This document shows positions 42,873 to 52,285 of a stretch of DNA of 64,000 bases, piece after piece. The notes beneath the pieces were generated by a model that made no database searches, was not told where the DNA came from, and saw only the letters and a program-made list of their open reading frames with translations. The translations under genes and the position numbers were made by a program. How positions within the stretch are numbered: the stretch's first letter is position 1; every line of letters starts with the position of its first letter. Where the stretch lies: the NCBI RefSeq assembly GCF_029319185.1, contig NZ_CP119754.1, positions 4,092,001-4,156,000 on the forward strand, written 5' to 3'. This DNA is from Superficieibacter sp. HKU1. GTDB taxonomy: Bacteria > Pseudomonadota > Gammaproteobacteria > Enterobacterales > Enterobacteriaceae.

Positions 42873-42901
42873 AGTATAGAGTGTTTCCACCCTGCTGTCA
42901 C
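42873..42901 (-). promoter_or_regulatory. rnpB promoter overlapping the garK stop codon
   Basis: Minus strand: -35 GTGACA (42901-42896), 17-base spacer, -10 TATACT (42878-42873), then GCGCGCC before the RNA start. The -35 hexamer covers the last bases of garK (stop at 42898-42900). Confidence 0.85.
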
Positions 42902-44043
42902 CTTTCGGTCAACATTCCCACCTGCAGCGTCGCGGCAATGTTGCGGGAAGCGCGATAAATATTATCGAATGCCCCCCTGAACGCTTCCTCAAGCGTACTG
43001 ATGCTGGTCAGCACGCTGAAAACGGCATCAATACCGTATTGATGGACAATACCGACATCGTTGGTCAGGCTACCGGCAATGCCAATCACCGGCTTGTGGT
43101 ATTTTTTAGCGACCTGCGCCACGCCGACCGGCACTTTACCGTTAATGCTTTGGCTGTCGATCCGGCCCTCGCCTGTCACCACCCACGTACAGTCGTGAAT
43201 GTGTTCTTCGAGATTAAGCGCCTGTGTGACGATTTCAATCCCGCTGCGCAGCTCCGCGCCGAGGAACGCCATCAGCGCTGCGCCCATACCGCCCGCCGCG
43301 CCAGCACCGGGGACCTGTTTGACATCAATGCGCAGGGATTTTTTGATCACCTCCGCGTAATGGTCGAGGTTGCGATCCAGTTCAACGATCAATTCTTCGG
43401 TCGCGCCTTTTTGCGGCCCGAATACCCGTGATGCCCCTTTTTCGCCCGTTAGCGGATTGGTCACGTCGCAGGCCACACGGATCGTACATTCGCGCAGGCG
43501 AGGGTCCAGTTGCGTAATATCAATGGAATTAAGACCGATTAGACTGCCGCCGCCGTTGCCGATATCCGTGCCGTTCGCATCGCAAAGTTTCGCGCCCAGC
43601 GCCTGTACCATGCCCGCGCCGCCGTCATTGGTCGCACTGCCGCCAATGCCGATAATAATATTTCTCGCGCCGTGCTCCAGCGCCTGCAAAATCAGCTCGC
43701 CGGTGCCGCGGGAGGTTGTCACCAGCGGGTTGCGCTGTGAAGGAGGAACCAGCGCCAGTCCGCTGGCCGCCGCCATTTCGATAAACGCGGTCTTACCGTC
43801 GCCGGAGATCCCCCAGCAGGCGTTAACGGGCTCGCCTAACGGTCCGGTAACCTGCGCGGTATATTCTGTACCCTGCGTTGCGGCGATCATCGCTTCAACC
43901 GTCCCTTCCCCTCCATCAGCGACCGGAACAGAGACATATTGCGCATCAGGAAAGATTTCCCGAAATCCTTTTTCTATCGCCTGAGCTACCTCGCTGGCAG
44001 AAAGGCTTTCTTTATAAGAGTCTGGGGCGATTACGATTTTCAT
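42898..44043 (-). CDS. garK: Glycerate 2-kinase GarK
   Basis: A 381-residue glycerate kinase (type I) that phosphorylates D-glycerate to 2-phosphoglycerate, the last step of galactarate/glucarate breakdown. It starts MKIVIAPDSYKESLSA at ATG 44043; 49 extra upstream codons of open frame are REP-like and rejected. The Gly-rich IIIGIGGSATNDGGAGM near residue 115 is the family signature. It ends on the rnpB promoter. Confidence 0.96.
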   Translation of the reverse strand: MKIVIAPDSYKESLSASEVAQAIEKGFREIFPDAQYVSVPVADGGEGTVEAMIAATQGTEYTAQVTGPLGEPVNACWGISGDGKTAFIEMAAASGLALVPPSQRNPLVTTSRGTGELILQALEHGARNIIIGIGGSATNDGGAGMVQALGAKLCDANGTDIGNGGGSLIGLNSIDITQLDPRLRECTIRVACDVTNPLTGEKGASRVFGPQKGATEELIVELDRNLDHYAEVIKKSLRIDVKQVPGAGAAGGMGAALMAFLGAELRSGIEIVTQALNLEEHIHDCTWVVTGEGRIDSQSINGKVPVGVAQVAKKYHKPVIGIAGSLTNDVGIVHQYGIDAVFSVLTSISTLEEAFRGAFDNIYRASRNIAATLQVGMLTER

Positions 44044-44067
44044 AGTGAGTAGCCTGTTACCACGCAA

Positions 44068-44143
44068 CGCCGGAGAATAGTGATCTTTCCGGCCTACAAA
44101 GGCGTATTCTGTCGGCCCGGCAACATGCGCCGCCGGGCAATAC
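44068..44143. repeat. Degraded REP sequences between garK and garR
   Basis: Two decayed REP-like arms (TTTCCGGCCTAC and CGGCCCGGCAAC, with CGCCGCCGGGC) fill the 100-base gap. Confidence 0.5.
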
Positions 44144-44147
44144 GTTG

Positions 44148-45038
44148 TTAGCGAGAGACTTCGACTTTCGCCAGTTTTTCGTAGTAGCACGCGATGGCGC
44201 TATGGTCGTCGTTACCGTGACCGTCGGCACGCAGCGCCTGCATCATTTCCATAACCGCGGCGGTCAGCGGCAGCTGTGCGCCCACGCCGTGAGAGGTATC
44301 CAGCGCGTTAGCCAAATCTTTAATGTGCAGATCGATGCGGAAACCCGGTTTGAAGTTACGATCCATCACCATCGGCGCTTTCGCGTCCAGCACGGTGCTG
44401 CCCGCCAGACCGCCGCGAATCGCCTGATACACCAGGTCCGGGTTCACGCCTGCTTTGGTTGCCAGGGTCAGCGCTTCGGACATGGCGGCAATATTCAGCG
44501 CCACGATCACCTGGTTTGCCAGCTTGGTCACGTTGCCTGCGCCAATATCACCCGTGTGAACCACCGATCCGGCCATCGCTTTCATCAGATCGTAGTATTT
44601 ATCGAAAATCGCTTTGTCGCCGCCAACCATTACGGACAAGGTGCCGTCGATGGCTTTCGGTTCGCCGCCGCTGACCGGCGCATCCAGCATATCCACGCCT
44701 TTTGCCTTCAGCGCATCGCTGATTTCACGGCTCGCCAGCGGCGCGATAGAACTCATGTCGATCAGAACGGTACCGGCTTTCGCGCCTTCAATGATGCCGC
44801 CTTCACCCAGCGCGACGTCTTTGACGTGCGGGGAGTTCGGCAGCATGGTAATGATCACGTCGCACTGTTCGGCGATAGCTTTAGCCGTGGTAGCGGTTTC
44901 TGCGCCTGCAGCCACCAGTTCAGCGACGGCTTCAGGATTACGGTCAGAAACCACCAGCGAGTAACCGGCTTTAATGAGGTTTTTGCTCATTGGTTTGCCC
45001 ATGATGCCCAGGCCAATGAAACCTACTTTAATGGTCAT
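44148..45038 (-). CDS. garR: Tartronate semialdehyde reductase GarR
   Basis: A 296-residue beta-hydroxyacid dehydrogenase that reduces tartronate semialdehyde to D-glycerate with NAD(P)H. The Rossmann motif GFIGLGIMGKPM is at the N-terminus, followed by substrate-binding DAPVSGGEPKA near residue 120 and the catalytic Lys region GAGNVTKLANQ near 170. A paralog, GlxR, is likely elsewhere. It follows garL by 27 bases. Confidence 0.96.
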   Translation of the reverse strand: MTIKVGFIGLGIMGKPMSKNLIKAGYSLVVSDRNPEAVAELVAAGAETATTAKAIAEQCDVIITMLPNSPHVKDVALGEGGIIEGAKAGTVLIDMSSIAPLASREISDALKAKGVDMLDAPVSGGEPKAIDGTLSVMVGGDKAIFDKYYDLMKAMAGSVVHTGDIGAGNVTKLANQVIVALNIAAMSEALTLATKAGVNPDLVYQAIRGGLAGSTVLDAKAPMVMDRNFKPGFRIDLHIKDLANALDTSHGVGAQLPLTAAVMEMMQALRADGHGNDDHSAIACYYEKLAKVEVSR

Positions 45039-45065
45039 AATTGCTCCCTCTTCTTTCGGTGGTGG

Positions 45066-45836
45066 TTATTTCTTAAAGGAATCAGCTAATTTCTGCGTTG
45101 CGCCGCGGAAGACGCCCAAATCGCTGCCAACGGCAACAAAGGTGGCACCCATTTCCAGATAGCGACGCGCATCAGCATCAACCGGTGCCAGGATGCCGCA
45201 CGGTTTGCCGTGGGCTTTCGCGCTGGCAAAAATCTGCTTAATGCACTGCTGAACGTCAGGGTGAGAGGCATTGCCAAGATGGCCCAGCGCAGCGGCTAAA
45301 TCGCTGGGTCCGACGAAGATACCGTCCACACCGTCCGTCGCAGCGATGGCATCAACGTTATCCACGCCCTGCTGGCTTTCAATCTGCACAATGATGGTGA
45401 TGTTCTTATTAGACTGCGCGAAGTAATCCGGCACGGTGCCAAACATGTTGGCACGGTGCGAGACGGACACGCCGCGAATACCTTCCGGCGGATAACGGGT
45501 AGAAGCCACCGCCAGCGCCGCTTCTTCCTGCGACTCTACAAACGGGATCAGGAAGTTATAGAACCCGATATCCAGTAAGCGTTTGATGATCACCGGCTCG
45601 TTGGTCGGTACGCGGACCACCGAAGCGCTGGTGCTGCCCTTCAGCGCCATCAGTTGGGGAATGAAGGTGGAGATATCGTTTGGCGCATGTTCGCCATCCA
45701 GAACCAGCCAGTCAAACCCGGCCAGACCCAGCACTTCGGTGCTGATAGGGCTTGCCAGCGCGGACCAGCAGCCAATCTGAACCTGCTGCGCGGCCAGCGC
45801 AGCTTTGAATTTGTTCGGGAAAATATCGTTATTCAT
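45066..45836 (-). CDS. garL: 5-keto-4-deoxy-D-glucarate aldolase GarL
   Basis: A 256-residue HpcH/HpaI-type class II aldolase that splits 2-keto-3-deoxyglucarate (or the 5-keto isomer) to pyruvate and tartronate semialdehyde. Visible motifs are LVLDGEHAPND (metal/base region, near residue 45), VQIESQQGVDN with the metal-binding Glu near 153, and GPSDLAAALG near 177. It lies between garP and garR in garPLRK. Confidence 0.96.
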   Translation of the reverse strand: MNNDIFPNKFKAALAAQQVQIGCWSALASPISTEVLGLAGFDWLVLDGEHAPNDISTFIPQLMALKGSTSASVVRVPTNEPVIIKRLLDIGFYNFLIPFVESQEEAALAVASTRYPPEGIRGVSVSHRANMFGTVPDYFAQSNKNITIIVQIESQQGVDNVDAIAATDGVDGIFVGPSDLAAALGHLGNASHPDVQQCIKQIFASAKAHGKPCGILAPVDADARRYLEMGATFVAVGSDLGVFRGATQKLADSFKK

Positions 45837-45864
45837 CGTCTATACCTTGTAACGTAACCGTGAA

Positions 45865-47196
45865 TTATTTCTGCAGTTCCATGCGCTTGATGTCGCCAAC
45901 AATAAACAGGTAGCAGACCATCGCCATCAGTGCTGAACAGCCTACGAAGATCAGCGCAGCGTTGAATGAGTGCAACTCGCTCACCAGGTAACCAATGACC
46001 AGCGGGGTGACAATAGAGGCCACGTTACCAAACACGTTGAACACGCCACCACACAAGCCAACAATTTCTTTCGGCGCGGTATCGGAGATAACCGGCCATC
46101 CCAGCGCCCCAAAGCCTTTACCAAAGAAGGCCAGCGCCATCAGTGCCACCACCAGAGTGGTATTATTGGTGTAATTGCAAAGAATAATCGTTGATGCCAG
46201 CAGCATTCCCAGCACAATCGGTAATTTACGCGCCAGGGTAATGGTGGAGCCGCGCTTGATAAGGTGATCGGAGAAAACGCCGCCCAGCACGCCACCGGCG
46301 AAGCCGCACAGTGCCGGAATCGATGCCACCAGACCCACTTTCAGAATCGACATGCCTTTATCCTGCACCAGGTAAATCGGGAACCAGGTGAGGAAGAACC
46401 AGGTAATGGTGTTAATAAAGTACTGACCAAAAAACACGCCCAGCATCATCCGGTTAGTCAGTAGCTGTTTGATGTAGTGCAGTTTCGGGCCGGAAGTCGT
46501 TACGCCGGGCTTTTTGTGGTCCATATCAACCACCGCGCCGCCTTTCGTAATGTAATCCAGTTCCTGAGCAGACATACGTGGATGGTCAGTCGGGTTATGA
46601 ATGAACTTCACCCACACTCCGGTCAGCACAAAGCCAATCGCCCCCATCACGGTAAAGACATGTTCCCAGCCCCACGCGAAGACCAGCCAGCCAAGCAGCG
46701 GCGAGAAAATTGCCAGCGAGAAGTACTGGGCCGCATTAAACAGCGCTGAGGCCGTACCGCGCTCTTTGGTCGGGAACCACGCCGCTACGATACGGGCGTT
46801 AGCCGGGAAGGACGGCGCTTCGGAGAAGCCCAGCATAAAGCGCATGACAAACATGGACATTCCGGCCCAGGCCAGCGGGAACATATCGACAAAGCCTTGC
46901 AGGAATGTAAACAGCGACCAGAAGAACAGACTGTAGGTGTAGACTTTCTTCGATCCGAATTTATCCAGCAGCCAGCCGCCGGGGATTTGCATTAGCAGGT
47001 AAGCCCAGCCGAATGCGGAGAAGATGTAGCCCATTGAGATAGCGCTAAGATTTAATTCTTTCGCGACTTCAGTCCCGGCAATCGACAGCGTTGCACGGTC
47101 CGCATAGTTAACTGCTGTCACGATGAAGATAATCAGCAGTATTATATAGCGAGTGGGTATACTTTTTTTAGAGGTAATAGCAGTATCCAGCGACAT
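45865..47196 (-). CDS. garP: Galactarate/glucarate:H+ symporter GarP
   Basis: A 443-residue major-facilitator protein of the anion:cation symporter family with 12 helices. The family's loop 2-3 motif is LLDKFGSKKVY, and ARIVAAWFPTKERGTAS lies near residue 134. It imports D-galactarate and D-glucarate. It is first of garPLRK, divergent from garD, and is activated by CdaR in E. coli (the regulator is not in this window). Confidence 0.96.
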   Translation of the reverse strand: MSLDTAITSKKSIPTRYIILLIIFIVTAVNYADRATLSIAGTEVAKELNLSAISMGYIFSAFGWAYLLMQIPGGWLLDKFGSKKVYTYSLFFWSLFTFLQGFVDMFPLAWAGMSMFVMRFMLGFSEAPSFPANARIVAAWFPTKERGTASALFNAAQYFSLAIFSPLLGWLVFAWGWEHVFTVMGAIGFVLTGVWVKFIHNPTDHPRMSAQELDYITKGGAVVDMDHKKPGVTTSGPKLHYIKQLLTNRMMLGVFFGQYFINTITWFFLTWFPIYLVQDKGMSILKVGLVASIPALCGFAGGVLGGVFSDHLIKRGSTITLARKLPIVLGMLLASTIILCNYTNNTTLVVALMALAFFGKGFGALGWPVISDTAPKEIVGLCGGVFNVFGNVASIVTPLVIGYLVSELHSFNAALIFVGCSALMAMVCYLFIVGDIKRMELQK

Positions 47197-47604
47197 TAAT
47201 TTATCCTCGGGTACGGAGCCACCTGTTTATTTATTTTTATCAGGTGAGATAACTGATTATTTATTGATGCAGGCACCTCAATAAACAGATCAGACACAAT
47301 GTAATTGGCAATTAGTATAATCAGGCATCTCTAAATACACATTGGGTGTTTGACTAATTAACGGATTTGATTAACCAAATTTTTATGGCATATGCACATA
47401 CTCCTGGGCGCTAATGCACAGATTTACTCATTGCCCGCCTTGTGCCGCGCCCCATCGCGGTAATGAGTGATCTGGATCACATTCTTAATTTAAAAGTCAG
47501 TGCATTCTTAATGTCATAATATTGAGGTTTTATCTTTTATCCTTTTTCTAAAACGCTCAGTTTACCGTTTTTTATTATCTACATTTGCTGGAGAATACTG
47601 GACA
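47197..47604. promoter_or_regulatory. Divergent garP/garD control region with CRP site
   Basis: 408 bases without a gene. GTGATCTGGATCAC at 47467-47480 is an almost perfect CRP palindrome about 130 bases upstream of garD. CdaR sites are expected, but I cannot name them with confidence. The part near garP is A+T-rich. Confidence 0.7.
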
Positions 47605-49176
47605 ATGGCCGACATCGAAATTAGACAGCAGTCGCCTTCGGCGTTCTATATTAAAGTGCACGATACCGATAACGTGGCGATTATTGTCAATGATAACGGT
47701 TTGAAAGCGGGCACCCGTTTCCCCAATGGGCTGGAACTCATTGAACATATTCCACAGGGACATAAAGTAGCGCTGGTGGATATTCCCGTCCACGGCGAAA
47801 TCATTCGCTACGGTGAAGTCATCGGCTATGCGGTGCGCGACGTGGCGAAAGGCAGCTGGATCGATGAATCCACCGTCGAGCTGCCGAAAGCGCCGCCGCT
47901 GAACACGCTGCCGCTGGCAACCAAAGTACCGGAACCGCTACCGCCGCTGGAAGGCTATACCTTCGAAGGCTACCGCAATCCGGACGGCAGCGTCGGCACC
48001 AAAAACCTGCTCGGCATCACCACCAGCGTTCACTGCGTGGCGGGGGTGGTGGATTACGTCGTTAAAATCATTGAGCGCGACCTGCTGCCGAAATACCCGA
48101 ACGTGGATGGCGTGGTTGGCCTTAACCACCTTTACGGCTGCGGTGTGGCGATCAACGCACCCGCGGCGATTATCCCGATTCGGACGATCCACAATATTGC
48201 CCTGAACCCGAACTTTGGCGGCGAAGTGATGGTGGTCGGCCTCGGCTGTGAAAAACTCCAGCCGGAGCGCCTGTTACAGGGAACGGAAGACGTCAAAGCG
48301 ATTGCGGTTGATGATGCCAGTATTGTTCGTTTGCAGGATGAGCATCACGTCGGCTTTAAATCAATGGTTGACGATATTCTGCTGGTCGCCGAGCGCCATC
48401 TGCAAAAACTTAACCAGCGCCAGCGCGAGACCTGCCCGGCGTCTGAACTGGTGGTCGGTATGCAGTGCGGCGGCAGCGACGCCTTCTCCGGCGTCACCGC
48501 AAACCCGGCGGTCGGTTACGCTTCTGACCTGCTGATCCGCTGTGGCGGGACGGTGATGTTCTCAGAAGTCACCGAAGTCCGCGATGCGATCCACCTGTTA
48601 ACGCCGCGTGCTATCAATGAAGAGGTGGGCAAACGTCTGCTCGAAGAGATGGCCTGGTACGATAATTATCTCGATATGGGTAAAACCGACCGCAGCGCCA
48701 ACCCGTCTCCGGGGAACAAAAAAGGTGGTCTGGCAAACGTGGTGGAAAAAGCGCTTGGCTCAATTGCCAAGTCCGGTAAAAGCGCGATTTCCGAAGTGCT
48801 GTCACCCGGCCAGCGCCCGACAAAACGCGGCCTGATTTACGCGGCAACCCCCGCCAGCGATTTCGTCTGCGGTACTCAACAGGTCGCCTCCGGGATCACC
48901 GTACAGGTCTTCACCACCGGTCGCGGGACACCTTACGGACTGGTGGCGGTACCGGTAATTAAAATGGCTACCCGCACCGAACTGGCAAACCGTTGGTATG
49001 ACCTGATGGATATCAACGCAGGCACCATCGCTACCGGCGAAGAGACCATCGAGGATGTGGGCTGGAAGCTGTTCCACTTCATTCTGGACGTGGCCAGCGG
49101 CCGGAAAAAAACCTTCTCGGATCAGTGGGGCTTACATAATCAGCTGGCGGTGTTTAACCCGGCTCCGGTGACGTGA
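47605..49176 (+). CDS. garD: Galactarate dehydratase GarD
   Basis: A 523-residue UxaA/GarD-family dehydratase that converts D-galactarate to 5-keto-4-deoxyglucarate, using Fe2+. The N-terminal SAF domain (about residues 1-100) is joined by a linker to the catalytic part with GSVGTKNLLGITTSVHC, GLGCEKLQ, VGMQCGGSDAFSGVTANPA and TTGRGTPYG. Within this window it is a paralog of UxaA. It is divergent from garPLRK and ends in a strong terminator. Confidence 0.97.
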   Translation: MADIEIRQQSPSAFYIKVHDTDNVAIIVNDNGLKAGTRFPNGLELIEHIPQGHKVALVDIPVHGEIIRYGEVIGYAVRDVAKGSWIDESTVELPKAPPLNTLPLATKVPEPLPPLEGYTFEGYRNPDGSVGTKNLLGITTSVHCVAGVVDYVVKIIERDLLPKYPNVDGVVGLNHLYGCGVAINAPAAIIPIRTIHNIALNPNFGGEVMVVGLGCEKLQPERLLQGTEDVKAIAVDDASIVRLQDEHHVGFKSMVDDILLVAERHLQKLNQRQRETCPASELVVGMQCGGSDAFSGVTANPAVGYASDLLIRCGGTVMFSEVTEVRDAIHLLTPRAINEEVGKRLLEEMAWYDNYLDMGKTDRSANPSPGNKKGGLANVVEKALGSIAKSGKSAISEVLSPGQRPTKRGLIYAATPASDFVCGTQQVASGITVQVFTTGRGTPYGLVAVPVIKMATRTELANRWYDLMDINAGTIATGEETIEDVGWKLFHFILDVASGRKKTFSDQWGLHNQLAVFNPAPVT

Positions 49177-49200
49177 TAACCCCATCATGCTAAATGCTAA

Positions 49201-49231
49201 CCCTGGCAGGGAGACCTGCCGGGGTTTTTTA
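49201..49231 (+). terminator. Terminator after garD
   Basis: CCCTGGCAGG and CCTGCCGGGG around GAGA, then TTTTTTAT. Confidence 0.92.
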
Positions 49232-49281
49232 TGGCTGACAAACTTACCATCAGCATGCCGCATGAACAGGAACGGCAGTGA

Positions 49282-50238
49282 CTAAACAGAACGGCAGCGC
49301 TGGGCCATCAAGGCTTCAATTTCCGCAAGAGTTGAGGTTCCCTCCATTGGCCCACGATGAGATATTGCCAGCGAACCACTGGCATTTGCATAAGCCAGGG
49401 CGTCCGGCACGCTGTAACCTGCCAGGAACAGGCTGACAAACGTTGCGCCGAAGCAATCCCCGGCACCGGTGGGATCAACAACCTCTACCGGATACCCTGC
49501 CACGTGATGCTGCTCATGTTGCGCATAATAACTGGCCCCCTGGGGGCCACGTTTGACAATGACATGCTTAATGCCGCGCTTAAGTAGACGCTCAACGATT
49601 TCTCCCTCATCACCCGATTTATTCAAACCAAAATAATCCAGTTCACCGTCACTTGGCAGGAAAAAGTCTGTGTAATCGAGAATATATTCAAACGCCTGCG
49701 ACATCTCGCGGATGTTCAGCATTTCTTTACGAATATTCGGATCGAAGGAGATTGACCCTTGATTCTCTTTAACGATACCAATCGCTTTACGAACGGCATC
49801 AATCAGACGAAACGAAAAAAGCGAGGAGCCCATAATGTGGAAATGGTTACACTGGCGCAGCAGCGTTTCATCCAGATGATCGGCATTCAGTTGCCCACAG
49901 GCGCTGTTAGGCATATTGAAAATGAAATCCCGTTGCGCCTGCGTGCGATAACTGACAAAGGCGCTACCCGTATTGGCATGAGGTAGCACGGAAATCCCCT
50001 GAACATTGACGCCATCCCGCTTCAGTCGGGCGATATTCATCTCACCAAAGGCGTCGTTACCAACGCAACTGAACAGCAAAACCGGAAAGCCAAGCTTAGC
50101 AACCTGATCGGCAAAAATGGCAGGTGCCCCACTGGGATAAGGTCCCCAAAACTCACCGGGAGCCAAAAATCCCTGATTTTCTTTCTTCGCTAAAAACTCG
50201 ACCAGCAGTTCGCCAAGTGTCGCAATAGTGATGTTCAT
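49282..50238 (-). CDS. PfkB-family sugar kinase
   Basis: A 318-residue ribokinase-fold kinase. The N-terminal substrate region is FWGPYPSGAPAIFADQVAKL, and the C-terminal signature DPTGAGDCFGATFVSLFLAG carries the catalytic Asp near residue 258. It looks like the fructokinase/tagatose kinase/2-keto-3-deoxygluconate kinase group; the exact sugar cannot be told. It starts ten bases after the stop of the DeoR-type gene, so both form an operon divergent from the PTS genes. In that setting a ketohexose (tagatose or fructose) is a reasonable guess. Confidence 0.8.
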   Translation of the reverse strand: MNITIATLGELLVEFLAKKENQGFLAPGEFWGPYPSGAPAIFADQVAKLGFPVLLFSCVGNDAFGEMNIARLKRDGVNVQGISVLPHANTGSAFVSYRTQAQRDFIFNMPNSACGQLNADHLDETLLRQCNHFHIMGSSLFSFRLIDAVRKAIGIVKENQGSISFDPNIRKEMLNIREMSQAFEYILDYTDFFLPSDGELDYFGLNKSGDEGEIVERLLKRGIKHVIVKRGPQGASYYAQHEQHHVAGYPVEVVDPTGAGDCFGATFVSLFLAGYSVPDALAYANASGSLAISHRGPMEGTSTLAEIEALMAQRCRSV

Positions 50239-50248
50239 GCGTCGTCCT

Positions 50249-51082
50249 TTACCTCGTCAAATTCAGGGCGGGGTTTATCCAGGTCAGGCATTTATTATTG
50301 GTGTAGCTATTGGTCAGCCCCACCGCCAGAAACCGCGAATGATATTCAGCCGCCACGATTTGCGGCGTTACCACAGCATTAATCTCGCTAAGCTTACCGA
50401 CTGCATAACGGGCCACGCCAACGATGGGACGCCGGGCAATAACCACAATGCTACGCACACTCTGCATGAGGCTTTCCTGAAGCAAAGTAGCAGCCGATTC
50501 ACTGGCGACATTAAGCGTGCCATCATCACTAATATGGTCGATCATCAGCACACTACAGGACGGCTGAAATTGCTGTAGTGAGCGACACGCCATTTCACCT
50601 TCCAGATGCTGACCCGACTCATCAAGAACGCCACCCAATAAGGCTATCTCCCCATCAAGATAGTCTCGTGCTGACGCCACATGTCCCAGATCGTTCACCA
50701 TCAGACGCAAATCCCGATACCCGGCCATAAAAGGGATTGCCTTACGTAACACGTTGCCTGCACCGAGAAAAAGCTGGTCCTCATCAGCGATTAGCCGGGC
50801 GACATGTTTCGCCAGCTCAAGTTCGCTCGCATTATCAAGTCTCTCGCTCCTTTTAGCGTCCGGGTGAACGGACGGGTTGACAGGCTGCGCGGTATAAATC
50901 GCCCCGCCAAAAGATCGCTTCAGGTAGCCCTGCTGTTCCAGATAATTGAGATCGTTACGGATCGTCACGCCCGAAACCGCCAGCATTTCAGCCAAATCAT
51001 CCACTTTGATCTCACCGTTTTTGCGAACGATTTCGGCAATGTCCAGACGTCGTTTCAACAGGCTGGTCGAAGGTTTTGCCAC
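50249..51082 (-). CDS. DeoR-family transcriptional regulator
   Basis: A 277-residue DeoR/GlpR-type regulator. The N-terminal winged HTH includes KRRLDIAEIVRKNGEIKVDD and VSGVTIRNDLNYLEQQGYL, and the C-terminal DeoRC sensor domain is of the phosphosugar-binding type (FLGAGNVLRKA, IALLGGVLDESG). The start is GTG 51082 with AAGGG upstream; the nearby ATG 51087 is out of frame. It is divergent from the aldolase/PTS operon and likely represses it and itself through inverted repeats at 51126-51145 and 51369-51387. The effector may be tagatose 1-phosphate or the bisphosphate (inference). Confidence 0.88.
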   Translation of the reverse strand: MAKPSTSLLKRRLDIAEIVRKNGEIKVDDLAEMLAVSGVTIRNDLNYLEQQGYLKRSFGGAIYTAQPVNPSVHPDAKRSERLDNASELELAKHVARLIADEDQLFLGAGNVLRKAIPFMAGYRDLRLMVNDLGHVASARDYLDGEIALLGGVLDESGQHLEGEMACRSLQQFQPSCSVLMIDHISDDGTLNVASESAATLLQESLMQSVRSIVVIARRPIVGVARYAVGKLSEINAVVTPQIVAAEYHSRFLAVGLTNSYTNNKCLTWINPALNLTR

Positions 51083-51420
51083 AACATACCCTTTTTAGCT
51101 GGATTGTCGGGAGCCACTCCCGCTCGTTAACTTTCATTTTTAAATTTCCATAGGGTGATGTCAATTCTATGTCGGTCATTAACAGAAGGATAACCCGTCA
51201 CTTGCCAGTAATATCAATAGATTACTGGGGTTCCGACTGCAAACATTAACTTATAAAATAAAACAACATGTCAAACTATTACTTTCTTTTTGTAAAAAAC
51301 ATTGCCGTTTCGTGCTTCAGATCACATCAATGACGCACGATGATCATTACATTACTTTCAAAATGAATGTTAAAAACCATTTTTAACTTTAATTATGAAA
51401 GACAACTGGCGGAGTAGTTT
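51083..51420. promoter_or_regulatory. Divergent control region of the kinase-regulator and PTS operons
   Basis: No gene in 338 bases. GTTAAAAACCATTTTTAAC at 51369-51387 is a perfect inverted repeat with eight-base arms, just before the aldolase gene and probably a DeoR-type operator. A related but imperfect sequence, GTTAACTTTCATTTTTAAAT, lies at 51126-51145 near the regulator start. TCGTGCTTCAGATCACATC at 51310-51328 resembles a CRP site read on the minus strand. Confidence 0.6.
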
Positions 51421-52275
51421 ATGTTCATCATTTCCAGTAAAAACATGCTCTTGAAAGCACAGCGTAAAGGCTATGCTGTCCCTGCATTTAACATCCACAA
51501 CCTTGAAACACTGCAGGTGGTCGTCGAAACGGCGACAGAAATGCGATCGCCTTTGATCGTCGCTGGCACGCCCGGCACCTTTAGCTATGCCGGTAAGGGG
51601 AATATCGTGGCAATCGCTGCCGATCTGGCACGCGAACATAACCTGCCGCTGGCAATCCATCTGGATCACCATGAGGTTTTGAACGATATCGAAGCAAAAG
51701 TATTCGCGGGTGTACGTTCTGTAATGATCGACGGCTCCCATTATGCTTTCGAAGAGAATGTCAGAGTGGTGAAAGAGGTAGTCGATTTTTGTCATCGTTA
51801 TGATGCCAGCGTTGAAGCTGAACTTGGTCGTCTGGGCGGTGTAGAAGATGATCTGGTCGTTGAGGGTAAAGATGCGCTGTATACCCATCCCGAACAGGCA
51901 CACGAGTTTGTCACACGCACCGGTATTGACTCTTTAGCGGTCGCGATTGGTACTGCGCACGGGCTCTATACCGCCGAGCCTAAACTCGATTTTGAGCGGC
52001 TGGCAGAAATTCGCGCACGCGTAGATGTGCCACTGGTTCTGCACGGTGCTTCAGGCCTGCCCGAACATGACATTCGCAAAGCCATCGACCTCGGTATCTG
52101 CAAAGTCAACGTTGCGACAGAGTTGAAAATTGCCTTCTCCGACGCACTTAAAACCTATTTTATACAACATCCAAAAGCCAACGATCCGCGCCATTATATG
52201 CAGCCTGCGAAAGTAGCGATGAAAGAGGTAGTGCGTAAGGTTATTCATGTCTGTGGTTGTGAAGGACAACTGTAA
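51421..52275 (+). CDS. Class II tagatose-1,6-bisphosphate aldolase, GatY/KbaY type
   Basis: A 284-residue zinc aldolase. Visible are IHLDHHEVLNDI with the catalytic Asp and first Zn His (near residues 80-84), GVRSVMIDGSH, VEAELGRLGG, GTAHGLY with a Zn His near 180, and LVLHGASGLP with a Zn His near 208. It would cleave tagatose 1,6-bisphosphate to dihydroxyacetone phosphate and glyceraldehyde 3-phosphate. GGAG lies seven bases before the ATG. It heads the PTS operon. In E. coli GatY and KbaY need a partner, GatZ or KbaZ, for full activity; no such gene is present here. Confidence 0.88.
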   Translation: MFIISSKNMLLKAQRKGYAVPAFNIHNLETLQVVVETATEMRSPLIVAGTPGTFSYAGKGNIVAIAADLAREHNLPLAIHLDHHEVLNDIEAKVFAGVRSVMIDGSHYAFEENVRVVKEVVDFCHRYDASVEAELGRLGGVEDDLVVEGKDALYTHPEQAHEFVTRTGIDSLAVAIGTAHGLYTAEPKLDFERLAEIRARVDVPLVLHGASGLPEHDIRKAIDLGICKVNVATELKIAFSDALKTYFIQHPKANDPRHYMQPAKVAMKEVVRKVIHVCGCEGQL

Positions 52276-52285
52276 GGAGCCGTTT

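Noticed and set aside
44145..45089. Long open frame antisense to garR (about 314 codons)
   Set aside because: It mirrors the codon pattern of garR on the other strand, has no recognisable domain and no ribosome site.
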